Positions 1 through 8,599 of a DNA stretch of 64,000 nt are shown one piece after another; position 1 is the stretch's first letter; each line of letters opens with the position of its first letter. The stretch is taken from assembly GCA_943328975.2 (NCBI GenBank), contig CALQCC020000016.1, positions 1 through 64,000 on the forward strand, given 5' to 3'. The stretch comes from Bordetella parapertussis. Lineage in GTDB: Bacteria; Acidobacteriota; Terriglobia; Bryobacterales; Bryobacteraceae. Position numbers and translations under genes: made by a program. Under the pieces are notes generated by a model. It had not been told where the DNA came from. It saw nothing but the letters and a program-made list of their open reading frames with translations, and did no database searches.

Positions 1-88
1 TCGGCCGCAGCGGATGGTCCGACGGCACCCGCTGTTCCGGCATCAAGTAACTGAACATCGCAGCTTGCTGAGTGTCGTCTCCACGCAT
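1..88 (-). CDS. IS5/IS4-type transposase, N-terminal fragment (cut by window edge)
   Basis: Read on the minus strand from ATG at 88, the frame stays open for 29 codons to the window edge. It begins MRGDDTQQAAMFSY and continues PEQRVPSDHPLRP. This is the usual opening of IS5-group DDE transposases (M-[RK]-G-x-D-x-Q-Q-x-x-MFSY, then a RVPxDHPLR motif), so I call it from the motif alone. The catalytic DDE domain lies outside the window. A TTGACA hexamer sits just upstream of the start codon. Bases 89-157 are then probably the non-coding end of the element; I cannot place its terminal repeat without the other end. The adjacent nadC gene appears intact. Confidence 0.75.
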   Translation of the reverse strand, partial: MRGDDTQQAAMFSYLMPEQRVPSDHPLRP

Positions 89-157
89 GTTGTCAAGGCG
101 ATTCTCACGCCATCAAAATTACCAGCCGCTTACTTTTTCCGCACCCTGTCACGCATG

Positions 158-191
158 GCGGTTCCGTGTCGGTATCCTGACACCGAACCGC
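158..191. repeat. Imperfect 34-base inverted repeat next to the IS end
   Basis: The arms GCGGTTCcGTGTC (158-170) and GACACcGAACCGC (179-191) pair at 12 of 13 positions around a short centre. It lies between the transposase start and the stop of nadC. It could be a dispersed palindromic element, a terminator for nadC (no T-run is present) or part of the IS terminus. I cannot choose between these from one copy. Confidence 0.55.
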
Positions 192-221
192 GACTGTCAG
201 GGAGCGGATAGACGCTAACCC

Positions 222-1076
222 CTACCCCATCGTCAAGCCGAAGTTGATGTCGACCGCTGGCGCCGAGTGCGTGATCGACCCACTGGACACGAAGTCCGCG
301 CCGGTCTCCGCGTAGGCCCGAGCATTCTCCAGCGTGATCCCGCCCGATAACTCCACCGTGACCGCATCGCCCTTGGCCGCACGAATGTGAGCGATCCACT
401 CGCGCGCTTCGGCTGGCGTCAGATTGTCGAGCAAAAGATGCGTTGCTCCGCACGCCAGCGCTTCATCCAGCTCAGCCCGCGTGCGAACTTCAATCTCCAC
501 CAGCACGCCCGCACCCCGCGTCTTTTCGAGCGCAGCCCGAACGCTCCCCGCCGCCGTGATGTGATTGTTCTTGATCAGCACCGCGTCGTAAAGGCCATGA
601 CGGTGATTGGTGGCTCCGCCTGCTGCTGCTGCCTGCTTTTCCAGGCGACGTAGACCAGGGGTCGTCTTGCGCGTATCCAAAATCTTGCAGCGCGTGCCTT
701 CCATCAATCGAGCATAGGCACTCGCGGCAGTCGCGACGCCGCTGAGCCGTTGCACAAAGTTCAACGCGGTGCGTTCGCCGGTCAACAACGCTCGCGCAGG
801 ACCCTTCACCACGGCAATCGCATCGCCGCTTTTCAGCCGCGCGCCCGATGGGTGTAGCAGCTCGATCTCGCACTTACGCGGAGCAATCGCATCGAAGATC
901 ACCGGAACTAACTCTACGCCCGCAAGCGTCAGATCCTGCCGAGCCACCATTCGCCCCGTCGCGCGTGCATCCGCGGGCACGGTGAAGAAGGTGGTGATGT
1001 CGCCCGTGCCGATGTCTTCTTCGAGAGCGCGCCGGACAGCGTCTTGGATTTGAGGGTGGGAAACGTCGAAGGGCAT
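222..1076 (-). CDS. nadC: Nicotinate-nucleotide pyrophosphorylase (carboxylating)
   Basis: Cytoplasmic quinolinate phosphoribosyltransferase of de novo NAD synthesis: quinolinate plus PRPP gives nicotinate mononucleotide, CO2 and PPi. The 284 residues match the family length. The N-terminal domain covers about 10-105 and the barrel domain 107-280. Substrate-binding motifs are visible: TRKTTPGLR from residue 135 and HRHGLYDAVLIKNNH at 158-172. A glycine-rich phosphate-binding stretch (ELSGGITLEN, then SSGSITHSAPAVD) closes the protein. Its ATG overlaps the nadA stop codon by one base (TAATG), so the two are translationally coupled. nadB is not in the window. Confidence 0.97.
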   Translation of the reverse strand: MPFDVSHPQIQDAVRRALEEDIGTGDITTFFTVPADARATGRMVARQDLTLAGVELVPVIFDAIAPRKCEIELLHPSGARLKSGDAIAVVKGPARALLTGERTALNFVQRLSGVATAASAYARLMEGTRCKILDTRKTTPGLRRLEKQAAAAGGATNHRHGLYDAVLIKNNHITAAGSVRAALEKTRGAGVLVEIEVRTRAELDEALACGATHLLLDNLTPAEAREWIAHIRAAKGDAVTVELSGGITLENARAYAETGADFVSSGSITHSAPAVDINFGLTMG

Positions 1077-2005
1077 TACTTGACGGCCAACATCCGTTCA
1101 ATGGGAAGCGCCGCGCGCCGGATCATTTCTTCACTCAGCTCAATGCGCGGGGACAAGTTCAATAGCGCGTCGCGCAAGTTTTCCAGATTGTTGCGCTTCA
1201 TGTACGGGCACTCGCTGCAATTGCAGTTTTCGTTCGGGACGAAGTAGAACTCCTTGTGGGGAGCCAGCTTCTTGAGCGAATGCGAGACACCACTCTCCGT
1301 CATGACGATGAACTCCGGAGCGTCCTGTGCCACGCACCATTCGATGATCGCGCTGGTGGATCCGATGAAATCCGCCTGCTTCAAGACCTCTGCAGGACAT
1401 TCCGGATGCGCCGCGACCAGTGCCTTGGGATGTTCGGACTTCGCGGTCATCAGCTTGCGCGCCGCAAAGGTGTGATGCACGATGCAGGCACCCTGCCAGA
1501 TCTGCATGTTCTCGCGACCGCTCATCTTCTTCACGTAGTTGCCCAGGTTCATGTCCGGCAGGAACAGAATCGGCTTGTCCGCTGGAATGGAATTGACGAT
1601 CTTCACCGCGTTGCGCGAGGTGCAGATGATGTCGCTTTCTGCTTTCACCTCTACGGAGGTGTTGATGTAGCTAACGATGACGTGGTCCGGATGGCGCTCT
1701 TTGAAGGCGCGAATCTGCGAGGCAGGGCAGCTATCGACAAGGCTGCACCCGGCTTCCAAATCCGGTAGCACGACGATCCGCGTGGGGTTCAGCACCTTGG
1801 CGGTTTCCGCCATGAACTTCACTCCGCAGAACGCGATGACGTCGCCTTCAAAATCCCGGGCCCGGCGCGCGAGTTCCAAACTATCACCGACCGAATCGGC
1901 CAGTTCCTGAATCTCATCCACCTGATAGTGGTGGGCCAGAATGATGGCGCGGCGCTCCCGTTTCAGCTCCGCAATTTGTTCGACTACCGTTCCTACTGCC
2001 TGCAT
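1076..2005 (-). CDS. nadA: Quinolinate synthase A
   Basis: [4Fe-4S] enzyme that condenses iminoaspartate with dihydroxyacetone phosphate to quinolinate, the step before NadC. The 309 residues fit the family. AHHYQ near the N-terminus and the repeated-fold motifs FCGVKFMAETAK and PDLEAGCSL are typical. Cysteines available as cluster ligands include those in GCSLVDSC, QGACIVHH and CNCSECPYM. It precedes nadC in the same transcript and lies 32 bases after the HDOD gene. The partner L-aspartate oxidase (nadB) must be elsewhere. Confidence 0.97.
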   Translation of the reverse strand: MQAVGTVVEQIAELKRERRAIILAHHYQVDEIQELADSVGDSLELARRARDFEGDVIAFCGVKFMAETAKVLNPTRIVVLPDLEAGCSLVDSCPASQIRAFKERHPDHVIVSYINTSVEVKAESDIICTSRNAVKIVNSIPADKPILFLPDMNLGNYVKKMSGRENMQIWQGACIVHHTFAARKLMTAKSEHPKALVAAHPECPAEVLKQADFIGSTSAIIEWCVAQDAPEFIVMTESGVSHSLKKLAPHKEFYFVPNENCNCSECPYMKRNNLENLRDALLNLSPRIELSEEMIRRAALPIERMLAVK

Positions 2006-2037
2006 CGCTTTCAGTGTAGCGCGGCCGGCAGGGGTTC

Positions 2038-2925
2038 TTACTGATAAAACTGAGCGATGGCGCTGTGCTCAATATGGAACTGTTCCAGCAGCTCCTCCTG
2101 GGCAGCTGGCGTGAGCCCCAGGGAAGCGATCCCCACCAGTCCGTCGGTGTCAGGCCGTGTCTCTGCCTCAATAGAATGTCCGAGCGAGTCCACATAAATG
2201 TCCGCCGCATGCAGGACGATGGCCAGCGCCACCGGCTTGCCTGTCGCGAGCGCTGGAGGCTGGTGGTGCCCCTGAATTGCGTCGCGGATCGGATCCGGTA
2301 GTTTCCATTCGTACATCGCATCTGCGGAAAGGCCAGCATGATGGAAGCCCAGGATTTCTTCTTCGCATTCAAACCAGGACTTCGAGGATTGCGCGTGCAG
2401 CGTCGAAATCTCGGCATACTCGCGCGGCAGGCCCATGGCGATCAGCAGTCGTCCGATGTCGTGCAGCAACCCGGCCACAAAGGCGCCTTCCGGATATTCC
2501 GTGCGCACCTTCTGGACCAGAAGATCGCTCAGCATCGCCACGGCCGCAGCGTGTTTGTTGAAACGCTCCATCGACCATCCGGCGGGCGGCTTGCCCTGAT
2601 TCAGCATGCGCGATATCGACATCGCCAGCACCGTATTGCGGACCTTCTCCACGCCCAACACCGAGAGCGCGTGCCGCACCGAATTCACCGTCCCACGTCT
2701 GGCGTACGCGGCGGAATTCACCACCCGCAGAATGTTGGCTGCGACCACCGTGTCCTTCTCGATCAAGTCCCCTAACACCACGAAAGAGACATCCTCGCCC
2801 GCTAGCGATGCCATTAACTTGCTGAGAATCGGCGAGAACGGAGGCAGCTTACTCAAGGAATCGATCGCGCGCTTGCGGGCGTCTTGCCCGGTCAACAGAG
2901 CGGATACTGGCGAAGAAATAGTCAC
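2038..2925 (-). CDS. HDOD domain signalling protein
   Basis: A 295-residue protein with one HDOD domain (about residues 20-225), a degenerate HD-family fold found in bacterial signalling proteins. GLLHDIGRLL near residue 155 carries the HD-like pair, and a later GHH lies near 225. There is no output domain such as GGDEF or EAL. The first codon is GTG, and no clear ribosome-binding site precedes it. It sits 41 bases after cinA and 32 before nadA in a co-directional run, which says little about its role. Function beyond protein-protein signalling is unknown. Confidence 0.85.
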   Translation of the reverse strand: MTISSPVSALLTGQDARKRAIDSLSKLPPFSPILSKLMASLAGEDVSFVVLGDLIEKDTVVAANILRVVNSAAYARRGTVNSVRHALSVLGVEKVRNTVLAMSISRMLNQGKPPAGWSMERFNKHAAAVAMLSDLLVQKVRTEYPEGAFVAGLLHDIGRLLIAMGLPREYAEISTLHAQSSKSWFECEEEILGFHHAGLSADAMYEWKLPDPIRDAIQGHHQPPALATGKPVALAIVLHAADIYVDSLGHSIEAETRPDTDGLVGIASLGLTPAAQEELLEQFHIEHSAIAQFYQ

Positions 2926-2966
2926 ACCAACGTATCGGCCTCCGCTAGAGGATATTGAGGGCCCGC

Positions 2967-4208
2967 TTAGACGATTCCGAGCAGCCGACGCCGCAATAGA
3001 TCGAGCGCCGCGTTGGTGCTGAATCCACGCACCCGGCTGCGATCCCCAGGCATGACGAAACGCACGGCTTCGCTGTGATCCTTGGTCGCGAAGCCGATGA
3101 AAACCGTCCCCACAGGCACGCCGGTGCTCGATTTTGGCCCGGCTTCCCCCGTCGTGGAAATGGCATAGTCCGCCCCCGTCCGAGCTTGCGCCCCTGCGGC
3201 CATCGCTGCGGCCACGGCTTCGCTCACGGCGGTGTTCTGTTCGATCAACCCTGCGTCCACGCCCAGCAAGTCCGTTTTCATCCGGTCCGTGTAGGTCAGG
3301 AATCCGCCCACGAAGTATTCCGAGCTTCCCGGCACCGACGTGATCCGTTGTCCTAACTGTCCACCCGTCAAACTCTCGGCAATCGCCACGGTTGACTTGC
3401 GCTCTCGTAACAGTCTGCCGATCACCGCTTCCAGCGAATCGCCGGTGGTCGAGTACAGGCTTGTGCCGAGCAACGCTTCAATCGGGTCGCCTGCCTCAGC
3501 CAGCAGGCGTTCCGCTTCTTCCACCGTCGTGCAACGTGCGCGCAAATGGACCTGAATATCGCCAGCCGAGGCCAGCACCGTCGTCACAGGGTTCGCGTAC
3601 TTCGTGTACACGGGAGCGATTAGTGTGTCCAGATCCGATTCGGTCAGCCCTGTCACCCGGTAGAATCGCGAACGAATCACCACCCCAGGCAGACGCTGCT
3701 TGAAGCGCGGTAAACACTCCTGCTGAAACACAGGCTTCATCTCGCTGGGTGGCCCGGGCAGCAGCACCACCAGCTTCTCCCCGTCCTCGATCCACAAGCC
3801 CGGAGCCGTACCCGCCGGGTTCTGGAGAACCTGCGCGCCGTGGATCACGAACGCCTGGCGCTTGTTGATCTCCGCCATCTTGCGGCCGCGCGTGCGGAAG
3901 CGTTCCTCAATGATGTCGCAGACATCCTGATGGAATTCCATTTCACGCCCTAGTGCCGCCGCCACGGCGTCGCGTGTGACGTCATCCTCAGTGGGCCCCA
4001 GGCCACCCGTCAGGATCACTACGCTCGCATGCTGCAGCGCGTGCCGTACAGCCTCAGTCAGCGCCGCGCGGTCGTCCCCGACGATCACCTTCTGCCGGAC
4101 CTCGATCCCGAGCCCGTTCAATTGGTCTGTGAGATAGAGCGAGTTGGTATCGGTGCGGCTCGGCGTGAGCAGCTCGGATCCAATGGCAATGATCGAGGCA
4201 TCAACCAT
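2967..4208 (-). CDS. cinA: CinA-like protein (MoCF-binding plus nicotinamide-nucleotide amidase domains)
   Basis: Two-domain CinA of 413 residues. The N-terminal molybdopterin-binding-like domain (about 4-170; IAIGSELL, TGGLGPTEDD, LPGPPSEM) is known in other CinA proteins as an ADP-ribose pyrophosphatase. The C-terminal PncC-type domain (about 255-410; ESLTGGQLGQRIT, YTDRMK, TTGEAGP) deamidates NMN to nicotinate mononucleotide in pyridine-nucleotide salvage. That would connect it in pathway terms with nadA/nadC about 1 kb downstream; the link is inference from position. The start ATG directly abuts the TAA of the propeller gene upstream. Confidence 0.93.
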   Translation of the reverse strand: MVDASIIAIGSELLTPSRTDTNSLYLTDQLNGLGIEVRQKVIVGDDRAALTEAVRHALQHASVVILTGGLGPTEDDVTRDAVAAALGREMEFHQDVCDIIEERFRTRGRKMAEINKRQAFVIHGAQVLQNPAGTAPGLWIEDGEKLVVLLPGPPSEMKPVFQQECLPRFKQRLPGVVIRSRFYRVTGLTESDLDTLIAPVYTKYANPVTTVLASAGDIQVHLRARCTTVEEAERLLAEAGDPIEALLGTSLYSTTGDSLEAVIGRLLRERKSTVAIAESLTGGQLGQRITSVPGSSEYFVGGFLTYTDRMKTDLLGVDAGLIEQNTAVSEAVAAAMAAGAQARTGADYAISTTGEAGPKSSTGVPVGTVFIGFATKDHSEAVRFVMPGDRSRVRGFSTNAALDLLRRRLLGIV

Positions 4209-5246
4209 TTACGGCAATGGCCGGCCCTGGACGCCGACCTCTACACGAAACAGCGCGTTATTCGTAGCCAGGATCATCGACTTGGGAGCCATGAACGCCA
4301 GCCCCACGATCGACGGACCAGAAAGGAATAATTCGGCCTTCGCGTCCGGCGTAATGCGAACCACGCCGCGCCGTCCGGCGAGCGATGCTGCTACATAGAG
4401 ATTGCCGTCCACGTCGAACGCCATGCCTTGCGGGCGGCCCAGTCCGCGATAGAACACGGTCACTTCGCCGTCCGGCGACACGCGATGCACCACATCGAAG
4501 CTCGACGTTGTAGGCCCGGTGACGTACAAGAACCCGTCCGGCCCCATCGCGAGATGGTAGGCCGAAATCGACCGCTCAATGGTCGCGAACACGTAGATCT
4601 GGCGGTCGCGGCTGATCTTGAAAATGGTCCCGCTGCGGTCGCCGACGTAAAGATTGTCGTCGCGGTCGAACACGATGCCGGTCGCAACGCCCATGCCTTC
4701 CACGTAGGTCACCGCGTTGCCGCTGGGCGAGACCTGATACACGGTGCCGTCATGGCGGCTGGAGACGTAGAGCAGGCCGGAGGAATCGAGCGCCAGCCCT
4801 GTGGCGTTCGTAATGTCCGTCACTAAAGCGCGAGGGCGCAGGTTCGATTCGATCTTGTACACCGATACGGGCGTCTTCTGTCCCGCTGTTCCGCTCTTGG
4901 TGGCGTAGATGTTGCCGTAGACGTCGACCACGGGATTCGCTACAGGGTGCAGGTCGTCCGCGATCTGGATGCCGATATCGCAGGTCCAGGCCACGTCTTC
5001 GCTTGCGCCCAACGAAAGCTTGCCGTCCAGGGCACCTTCGGGCACCTTCACGATCAGCAAGGACTCGGAGCCGATGACCACGGGCGCAAACACGCCGCCA
5101 AAGGTCGCAGTGGGACGTGCTTCCCCGCTGAGGCCTGTGCCGCGAATCTGAAATTCTCCCCCAGGAATCGCCGCCGCGGGCGATACGGTGGAAATCTGCG
5201 GGCCGGAAGGTCGTTTACGAAGGGTCACTATTATCGATTGAACCAT
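4209..5246 (-). CDS. IPT/TIG plus NHL beta-propeller protein
   Basis: 345 residues. An Ig-like IPT/TIG domain (about 17-95; PQISTVSPAAAIPGGEF) is followed by NHL/SMP-30-like blades with recurring motifs (VDVYGNIYATKSG, LDSSGLLYVSSR, FDRDDNLYVGDR, MGPDGFLYVTG, FDVDGNLYVAAS). No signal peptide is visible from this ATG. Such proteins usually bind ligands or act as lactonases, but no catalytic set is evident. The first 16 bases overlap the end of pgpA, which supports this start and co-translation. Function unknown. Confidence 0.8.
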   Translation of the reverse strand: MVQSIIVTLRKRPSGPQISTVSPAAAIPGGEFQIRGTGLSGEARPTATFGGVFAPVVIGSESLLIVKVPEGALDGKLSLGASEDVAWTCDIGIQIADDLHPVANPVVDVYGNIYATKSGTAGQKTPVSVYKIESNLRPRALVTDITNATGLALDSSGLLYVSSRHDGTVYQVSPSGNAVTYVEGMGVATGIVFDRDDNLYVGDRSGTIFKISRDRQIYVFATIERSISAYHLAMGPDGFLYVTGPTTSSFDVVHRVSPDGEVTVFYRGLGRPQGMAFDVDGNLYVAASLAGRRGVVRITPDAKAELFLSGPSIVGLAFMAPKSMILATNNALFRVEVGVQGRPLP

Positions 5247-5695
5247 CCGGCGGCGAGCAATACAAGCGCCGCGTAGATTCCCGCACCTACGTCATCCAGC
5301 ACAATGCCCGCTCCGCCGGGGATTTTCTCCAGCGAACGGACCGGCCAGGGCTTCCAGATGTCGAAGAGACGAAACAGGACAAACGCTGCCAGCCAGCATT
5401 CCCAGTCTTCCAGGTTGGGCACCGCGGCGAGCGCGATCCACTGGCCGATAACTTCATCCACAACAACGATTTGCGGATCCTTGGAACCCATGTCGCGAGC
5501 CATGCGGTCCGCCGCCCAAATGCAGGGGAGCAGGGTCACCGCCGCCAGTCCCGCGAACACCAGCGGATTCCAGCCGGTATAGATCGCGATGGGCCAAGCG
5601 ACCAGCAGTGCCCCCAGCGACCCAGCCGTCCCCGGACCTTTCGGAAAGTAGCCGCAGTAGAACCAGGTCCCGATCAGGCGCGCAAGGAAGCTCAA
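5231..5695 (-). CDS. pgpA: Phosphatidylglycerophosphatase A
   Basis: Membrane enzyme that dephosphorylates phosphatidylglycerol phosphate to phosphatidylglycerol. The 154 residues match PgpA. The conserved opening [16 protein letters not shown] (about 15-30) and the acidic motif VVDEVIGQW (about 78-86) are visible, with several hydrophobic segments between and after them ([40 protein letters not shown]). The start is TTG at 5695, overlapping the yacG stop by four bases (TTGA), which argues for coupling and for this start. Confidence 0.93.
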   Translation of the reverse strand: MSFLARLIGTWFYCGYFPKGPGTAGSLGALLVAWPIAIYTGWNPLVFAGLAAVTLLPCIWAADRMARDMGSKDPQIVVVDEVIGQWIALAAVPNLEDWECWLAAFVLFRLFDIWKPWPVRSLEKIPGGAGIVLDDVGAGIYAALVLLAAGWFNR

Positions 5696-5856
5696 TCGTC
5701 GTCCTCGATGCTGAAGTCTTCCAGCAGCACGGGTTCGGAGATCACGTATTTTTCCATCGCCCAGTTACCCAGGTCGACCGTCTTACAGCGATCGCTGCAA
5801 AAGGGCATGAACGGGTCAGAAATCTGGACAGGTTTTTGACAAATAGGGCACTGCAT
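5692..5856 (-). CDS. yacG: YacG-type zinc-ribbon protein, 54 aa
   Basis: A small gene of 54 codons. It begins [10 protein letters not shown] and continues [20 protein letters not shown], so it has the four zinc cysteines (CPIC ... CSDRC) and the CKTVDLGNW signature of YacG, known in E. coli as an inhibitor of DNA gyrase. The C-terminus is acidic (FSIEDDD). It starts four bases after the rimO stop and its TGA overlaps the TTG start of pgpA. Position inside a tight operon and the complete motif make it a real gene. Confidence 0.9.
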   Translation of the reverse strand: MQCPICQKPVQISDPFMPFCSDRCKTVDLGNWAMEKYVISEPVLLEDFSIEDDD

Positions 5857-5860
5857 AACT

Positions 5861-7249
5861 TTAGCGAGCGTTTAGGCTAGGCTGAATCGTGATGAACTGT
5901 GGCGGCGGGGCCGTCTGGGGCACGTCGACCAATTCGCCCGACAGGTCGTAATCGTGCGCCTTCGTAATCCGCATGCGCCGGAACTCGCCGGAGCGCAGCG
6001 GAGCTTCGCCCGGATCGGTGATGTAGCAAACGCCATCGATCTCAGGAGCCTGCGACGGCAGCCGAGCTTGCCACACCAGGTCGGAATCCGCCGACGGACC
6101 TTCGATCAGCACCTGGAACTCACGTCCCACCAGCGCCTTGTTGTGCGCCTTGGAAATCTTCTTTTGCAGCGCCATGATGTGCCGCTGCCGACGCGTGATG
6201 GTTTTCTGATCCACCTTGCCGTCGAGCTCGAAACTCTTGCTGGAATCTTCGTCCGAGTACGCGAACACGCCCAGCCGATTGAATTGCGCGGCCTGCACGA
6301 ACTGGCACAACTCTTCGTAGTCGGCTTCGGTCTCGCCCGGGAACCCCGCGATCATGCTGGTGCGGATCGCCACGCCCGGAATCGTCTTGCGCATCTTCTC
6401 CAGCAGCTTCAGGAAGAAGTCGCCATTGGACCCGCGCTTCATCCGCTTCAGAACATTGCCGCTCGCGTGCTGCAGCGGGATGTCGATGTATTTGACCAGC
6501 GCCTCATGCTCGGCAATCGTGTCGAGCAGTTTCTGCGTCACCCGGTTCGGATAGCAGTAAAGGAAGCGCACCCATTTTTCATGCGGCGTCTCAATCCCCG
6601 CGAGCCCGGCCAGCAACTGCGCGAGCCCATCCTTCAGGCCGAGGTCTTCGCCGTAGCAAGTCGTATCCTGCCCGATCAAGTTGATCTCGCGCACGCCCTG
6701 CGAGAACAGCCGCGTGGCTTCGGAAATCACGCTCTCAAAGCGACGGCTCCGGAACGCCCCCCGGTACTGCGGGATCACGCAAAACGTACAAGGATGGTCG
6801 CAGCCTTCGGCGATCTTGATGTACGCAAAATGCTTCGGCGTGGAGAGCACCCGAGGCGTCGCGTCGTGATACAAATAGGCGTCCATCGGATTGGCCTTCG
6901 GCACCACGCCCTCGCACAAGGCCGTGATGTTATCCAATTCGTTGGTCCCGATGACCGCGTCCACCTCGGGCATGTTCTTGGTGATGTCCGCCCGATAGCG
7001 CTCGACGAGGCACCCGGCGACGATCAGCCGCTGCGCCCGCCCGGTCTTCTTGTATTCCGCCATCTCCAGAATCGTATCGATCGATTCCTGCTTGGCCGGA
7101 TCGATAAAGCTGCACGTGTTGACGACAATGACGTCCGCGTCCGAAGGATGCGGAGTAAGCTCGTGCCCGGAACTGGTGAGCTGCCCCATCATGACCTCCG
7201 AATCAACGAGGTTCTTAGGGCAGCCGAGACTGACGAATCCAATTTTCAA
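5861..7249 (-). CDS. rimO: Ribosomal protein S12 methylthiotransferase
   Basis: Radical-SAM enzyme that methylthiolates an Asp of ribosomal protein S12. From TTG at 7249 the product is 462 residues. Order: UPF0004 domain ([10 protein letters not shown], first cluster Cys about residue 10), radical SAM core with CDHPCTFC (CxxxCxxC), and a C-terminal TRAM domain. The frame is open further upstream, but the family motif starts right at this TTG and AGGAAA lies about ten bases before it, so I reject the longer reading. Head of the rimO-yacG-pgpA-propeller-cinA run. Distinguished from MiaB by [10 protein letters not shown]. Confidence 0.95.
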   Translation of the reverse strand: MKIGFVSLGCPKNLVDSEVMMGQLTSSGHELTPHPSDADVIVVNTCSFIDPAKQESIDTILEMAEYKKTGRAQRLIVAGCLVERYRADITKNMPEVDAVIGTNELDNITALCEGVVPKANPMDAYLYHDATPRVLSTPKHFAYIKIAEGCDHPCTFCVIPQYRGAFRSRRFESVISEATRLFSQGVREINLIGQDTTCYGEDLGLKDGLAQLLAGLAGIETPHEKWVRFLYCYPNRVTQKLLDTIAEHEALVKYIDIPLQHASGNVLKRMKRGSNGDFFLKLLEKMRKTIPGVAIRTSMIAGFPGETEADYEELCQFVQAAQFNRLGVFAYSDEDSSKSFELDGKVDQKTITRRQRHIMALQKKISKAHNKALVGREFQVLIEGPSADSDLVWQARLPSQAPEIDGVCYITDPGEAPLRSGEFRRMRITKAHDYDLSGELVDVPQTAPPPQFITIQPSLNAR

Positions 7250-7305
7250 GGGTGTTGTTTCCTGGGGGTGTCTCGGGGAGCGGGACTCTTCTATTGTAGC
7301 GGACG

Positions 7306-8454
7306 CTACCCCTTCCCAAACCTCCGCCACAACGACCCGATCCGGCCCTCCGCTGGAGCCTCCGCGCTCGTAATACTCCGAGCCAGTTCCGCGCAGCCTT
7401 TTCCAAACGAACTGTCCCGGGACACCAGTCTCGACTCCATCGCGGCGTTCTTCACCTGCAGATAGTCGTTGGGCATGGCCGCGTACATCGGAACCTGAGC
7501 GGTCTTCTCCAGCGCTTCTTTGGTCAACCGCCGGCCCTCCCAGCGGTTCCCCAGGACGCAAATCTTGCCGGTCCCCACGCCGACCGCCTCTAGCTCCGCG
7601 CGTCGTACGCTCACCAGTTTCAACGAGGCCAGTTCCGGCTCGCACACGATAAATACGTTGCGCGCCGCGCAGGCCACTTCGGTGGTCGCCGGATTAATCA
7701 ACTCCGGCAGATCTACCAGGATGAAATCGTACAGCGACTGCGCGAAGTCCAGGATCTGAAAATACGTCGCCCACGTAGGCTGCGGACCCGGACGCAACGG
7801 ATTCGCCAGCAGCATATCCAACTTGCCGATGGAGACCAAATGCTGGTGCCAGGCCACCGGCGTCAGTCGCCCCGGTTCCGCCAGAATCGCCGGCAACCCG
7901 CCGCGATCTTCCACGTTCAGCACGATCGACATCACGCCCGAACGCCGGTCGGCTTCGATCAACAGAACCTTCTTGCCCATCTCGTTCGCCAGCACGGCTG
8001 CCGTGTTGAGGACCACGGTCGAACATCCGCTACCCGCCTTCGATGGCAGAAACGCGAGGATATTCGGATGCTTTACGGGACGGCGTTTGTGCAGCGCCTC
8101 GCGCGCCGCCACCTCTAATTGCGCTGCTGAAAACGGTCGCGACAACAAGACCGTCACGCCCGCGGCCTCCATCTCCGCCTGTTCTTCCGGAGTCCACATA
8201 GACCGAAAACCCACCACCGCTGCGTTTCTGGTGGCTTTCAACATGTGCCCCAATAGAACGCTGGCAGATTTCCAGTCATCCACATCGAGCACGATCACTT
8301 CCGGCCCAGCCATCGATAGATCGCGTGGCAAACTCTTTGCTGGATCAAGATTGGAATCGAGGTAGACTACCTCGAAGGCTCCCGTATCCCCAGCCAACAA
8401 CGGAATCGCATCTGCGGTTGTATCCGGAGGCCTCAGTATTGCTAGACGAATCAT
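7306..8454 (-). CDS. CpaE/TadZ-like atypical MinD-family ATPase with pseudo-receiver domain
   Basis: 382 residues. Residues 1-125 resemble a response-regulator receiver: an Asp-rich strand end (VIVLDVDDW) is kept, but the usual Lys-Pro is SRPF. Residues about 132-380 form a MinD/ParA-like ATPase domain. The P-loop reads KAGSGCST, with Cys where the Walker A Lys is expected, as in TadZ/CpaE proteins whose P-loops are atypical. CpaE/TadZ normally localise Tad pilus machinery at a pole; no other tad genes are in the window. It reads toward rimO, 56 bases away. Partner unknown. Confidence 0.82.
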   Translation of the reverse strand: MIRLAILRPPDTTADAIPLLAGDTGAFEVVYLDSNLDPAKSLPRDLSMAGPEVIVLDVDDWKSASVLLGHMLKATRNAAVVGFRSMWTPEEQAEMEAAGVTVLLSRPFSAAQLEVAAREALHKRRPVKHPNILAFLPSKAGSGCSTVVLNTAAVLANEMGKKVLLIEADRRSGVMSIVLNVEDRGGLPAILAEPGRLTPVAWHQHLVSIGKLDMLLANPLRPGPQPTWATYFQILDFAQSLYDFILVDLPELINPATTEVACAARNVFIVCEPELASLKLVSVRRAELEAVGVGTGKICVLGNRWEGRRLTKEALEKTAQVPMYAAMPNDYLQVKNAAMESRLVSRDSSFGKGCAELARSITSAEAPAEGRIGSLWRRFGKG

Positions 8455-8599
8455 TCTGTGTCCCTATTGTTTCAGGCCTTCGCGGAGAACGCCACCCGGC
8501 CCGGACCCGCTTGCGCCCGGCCTTTCGTTGCGAAATACTAGGGCTAGTCTGCGGGCAGTGTATAGTGCATTGGTCCGAAGACCGCGTGGAGGAATGAGA

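Noticed and set aside
5954-7465. A 503-codon plus-strand open frame opposite rimO (others of this kind lie opposite the DUF1592, czcA, M16 and NHL genes).
   Set aside because: Each is antisense to a gene with clear family motifs and arises from GC-rich codon usage; none has a signal, a domain or a ribosome-binding site.
7250-7645. A 132-codon N-terminal extension of rimO.
   Set aside because: It overlaps the CpaE-like gene, has Gly/Arg-rich low-complexity sequence, and the family begins at the TTG at 7249.
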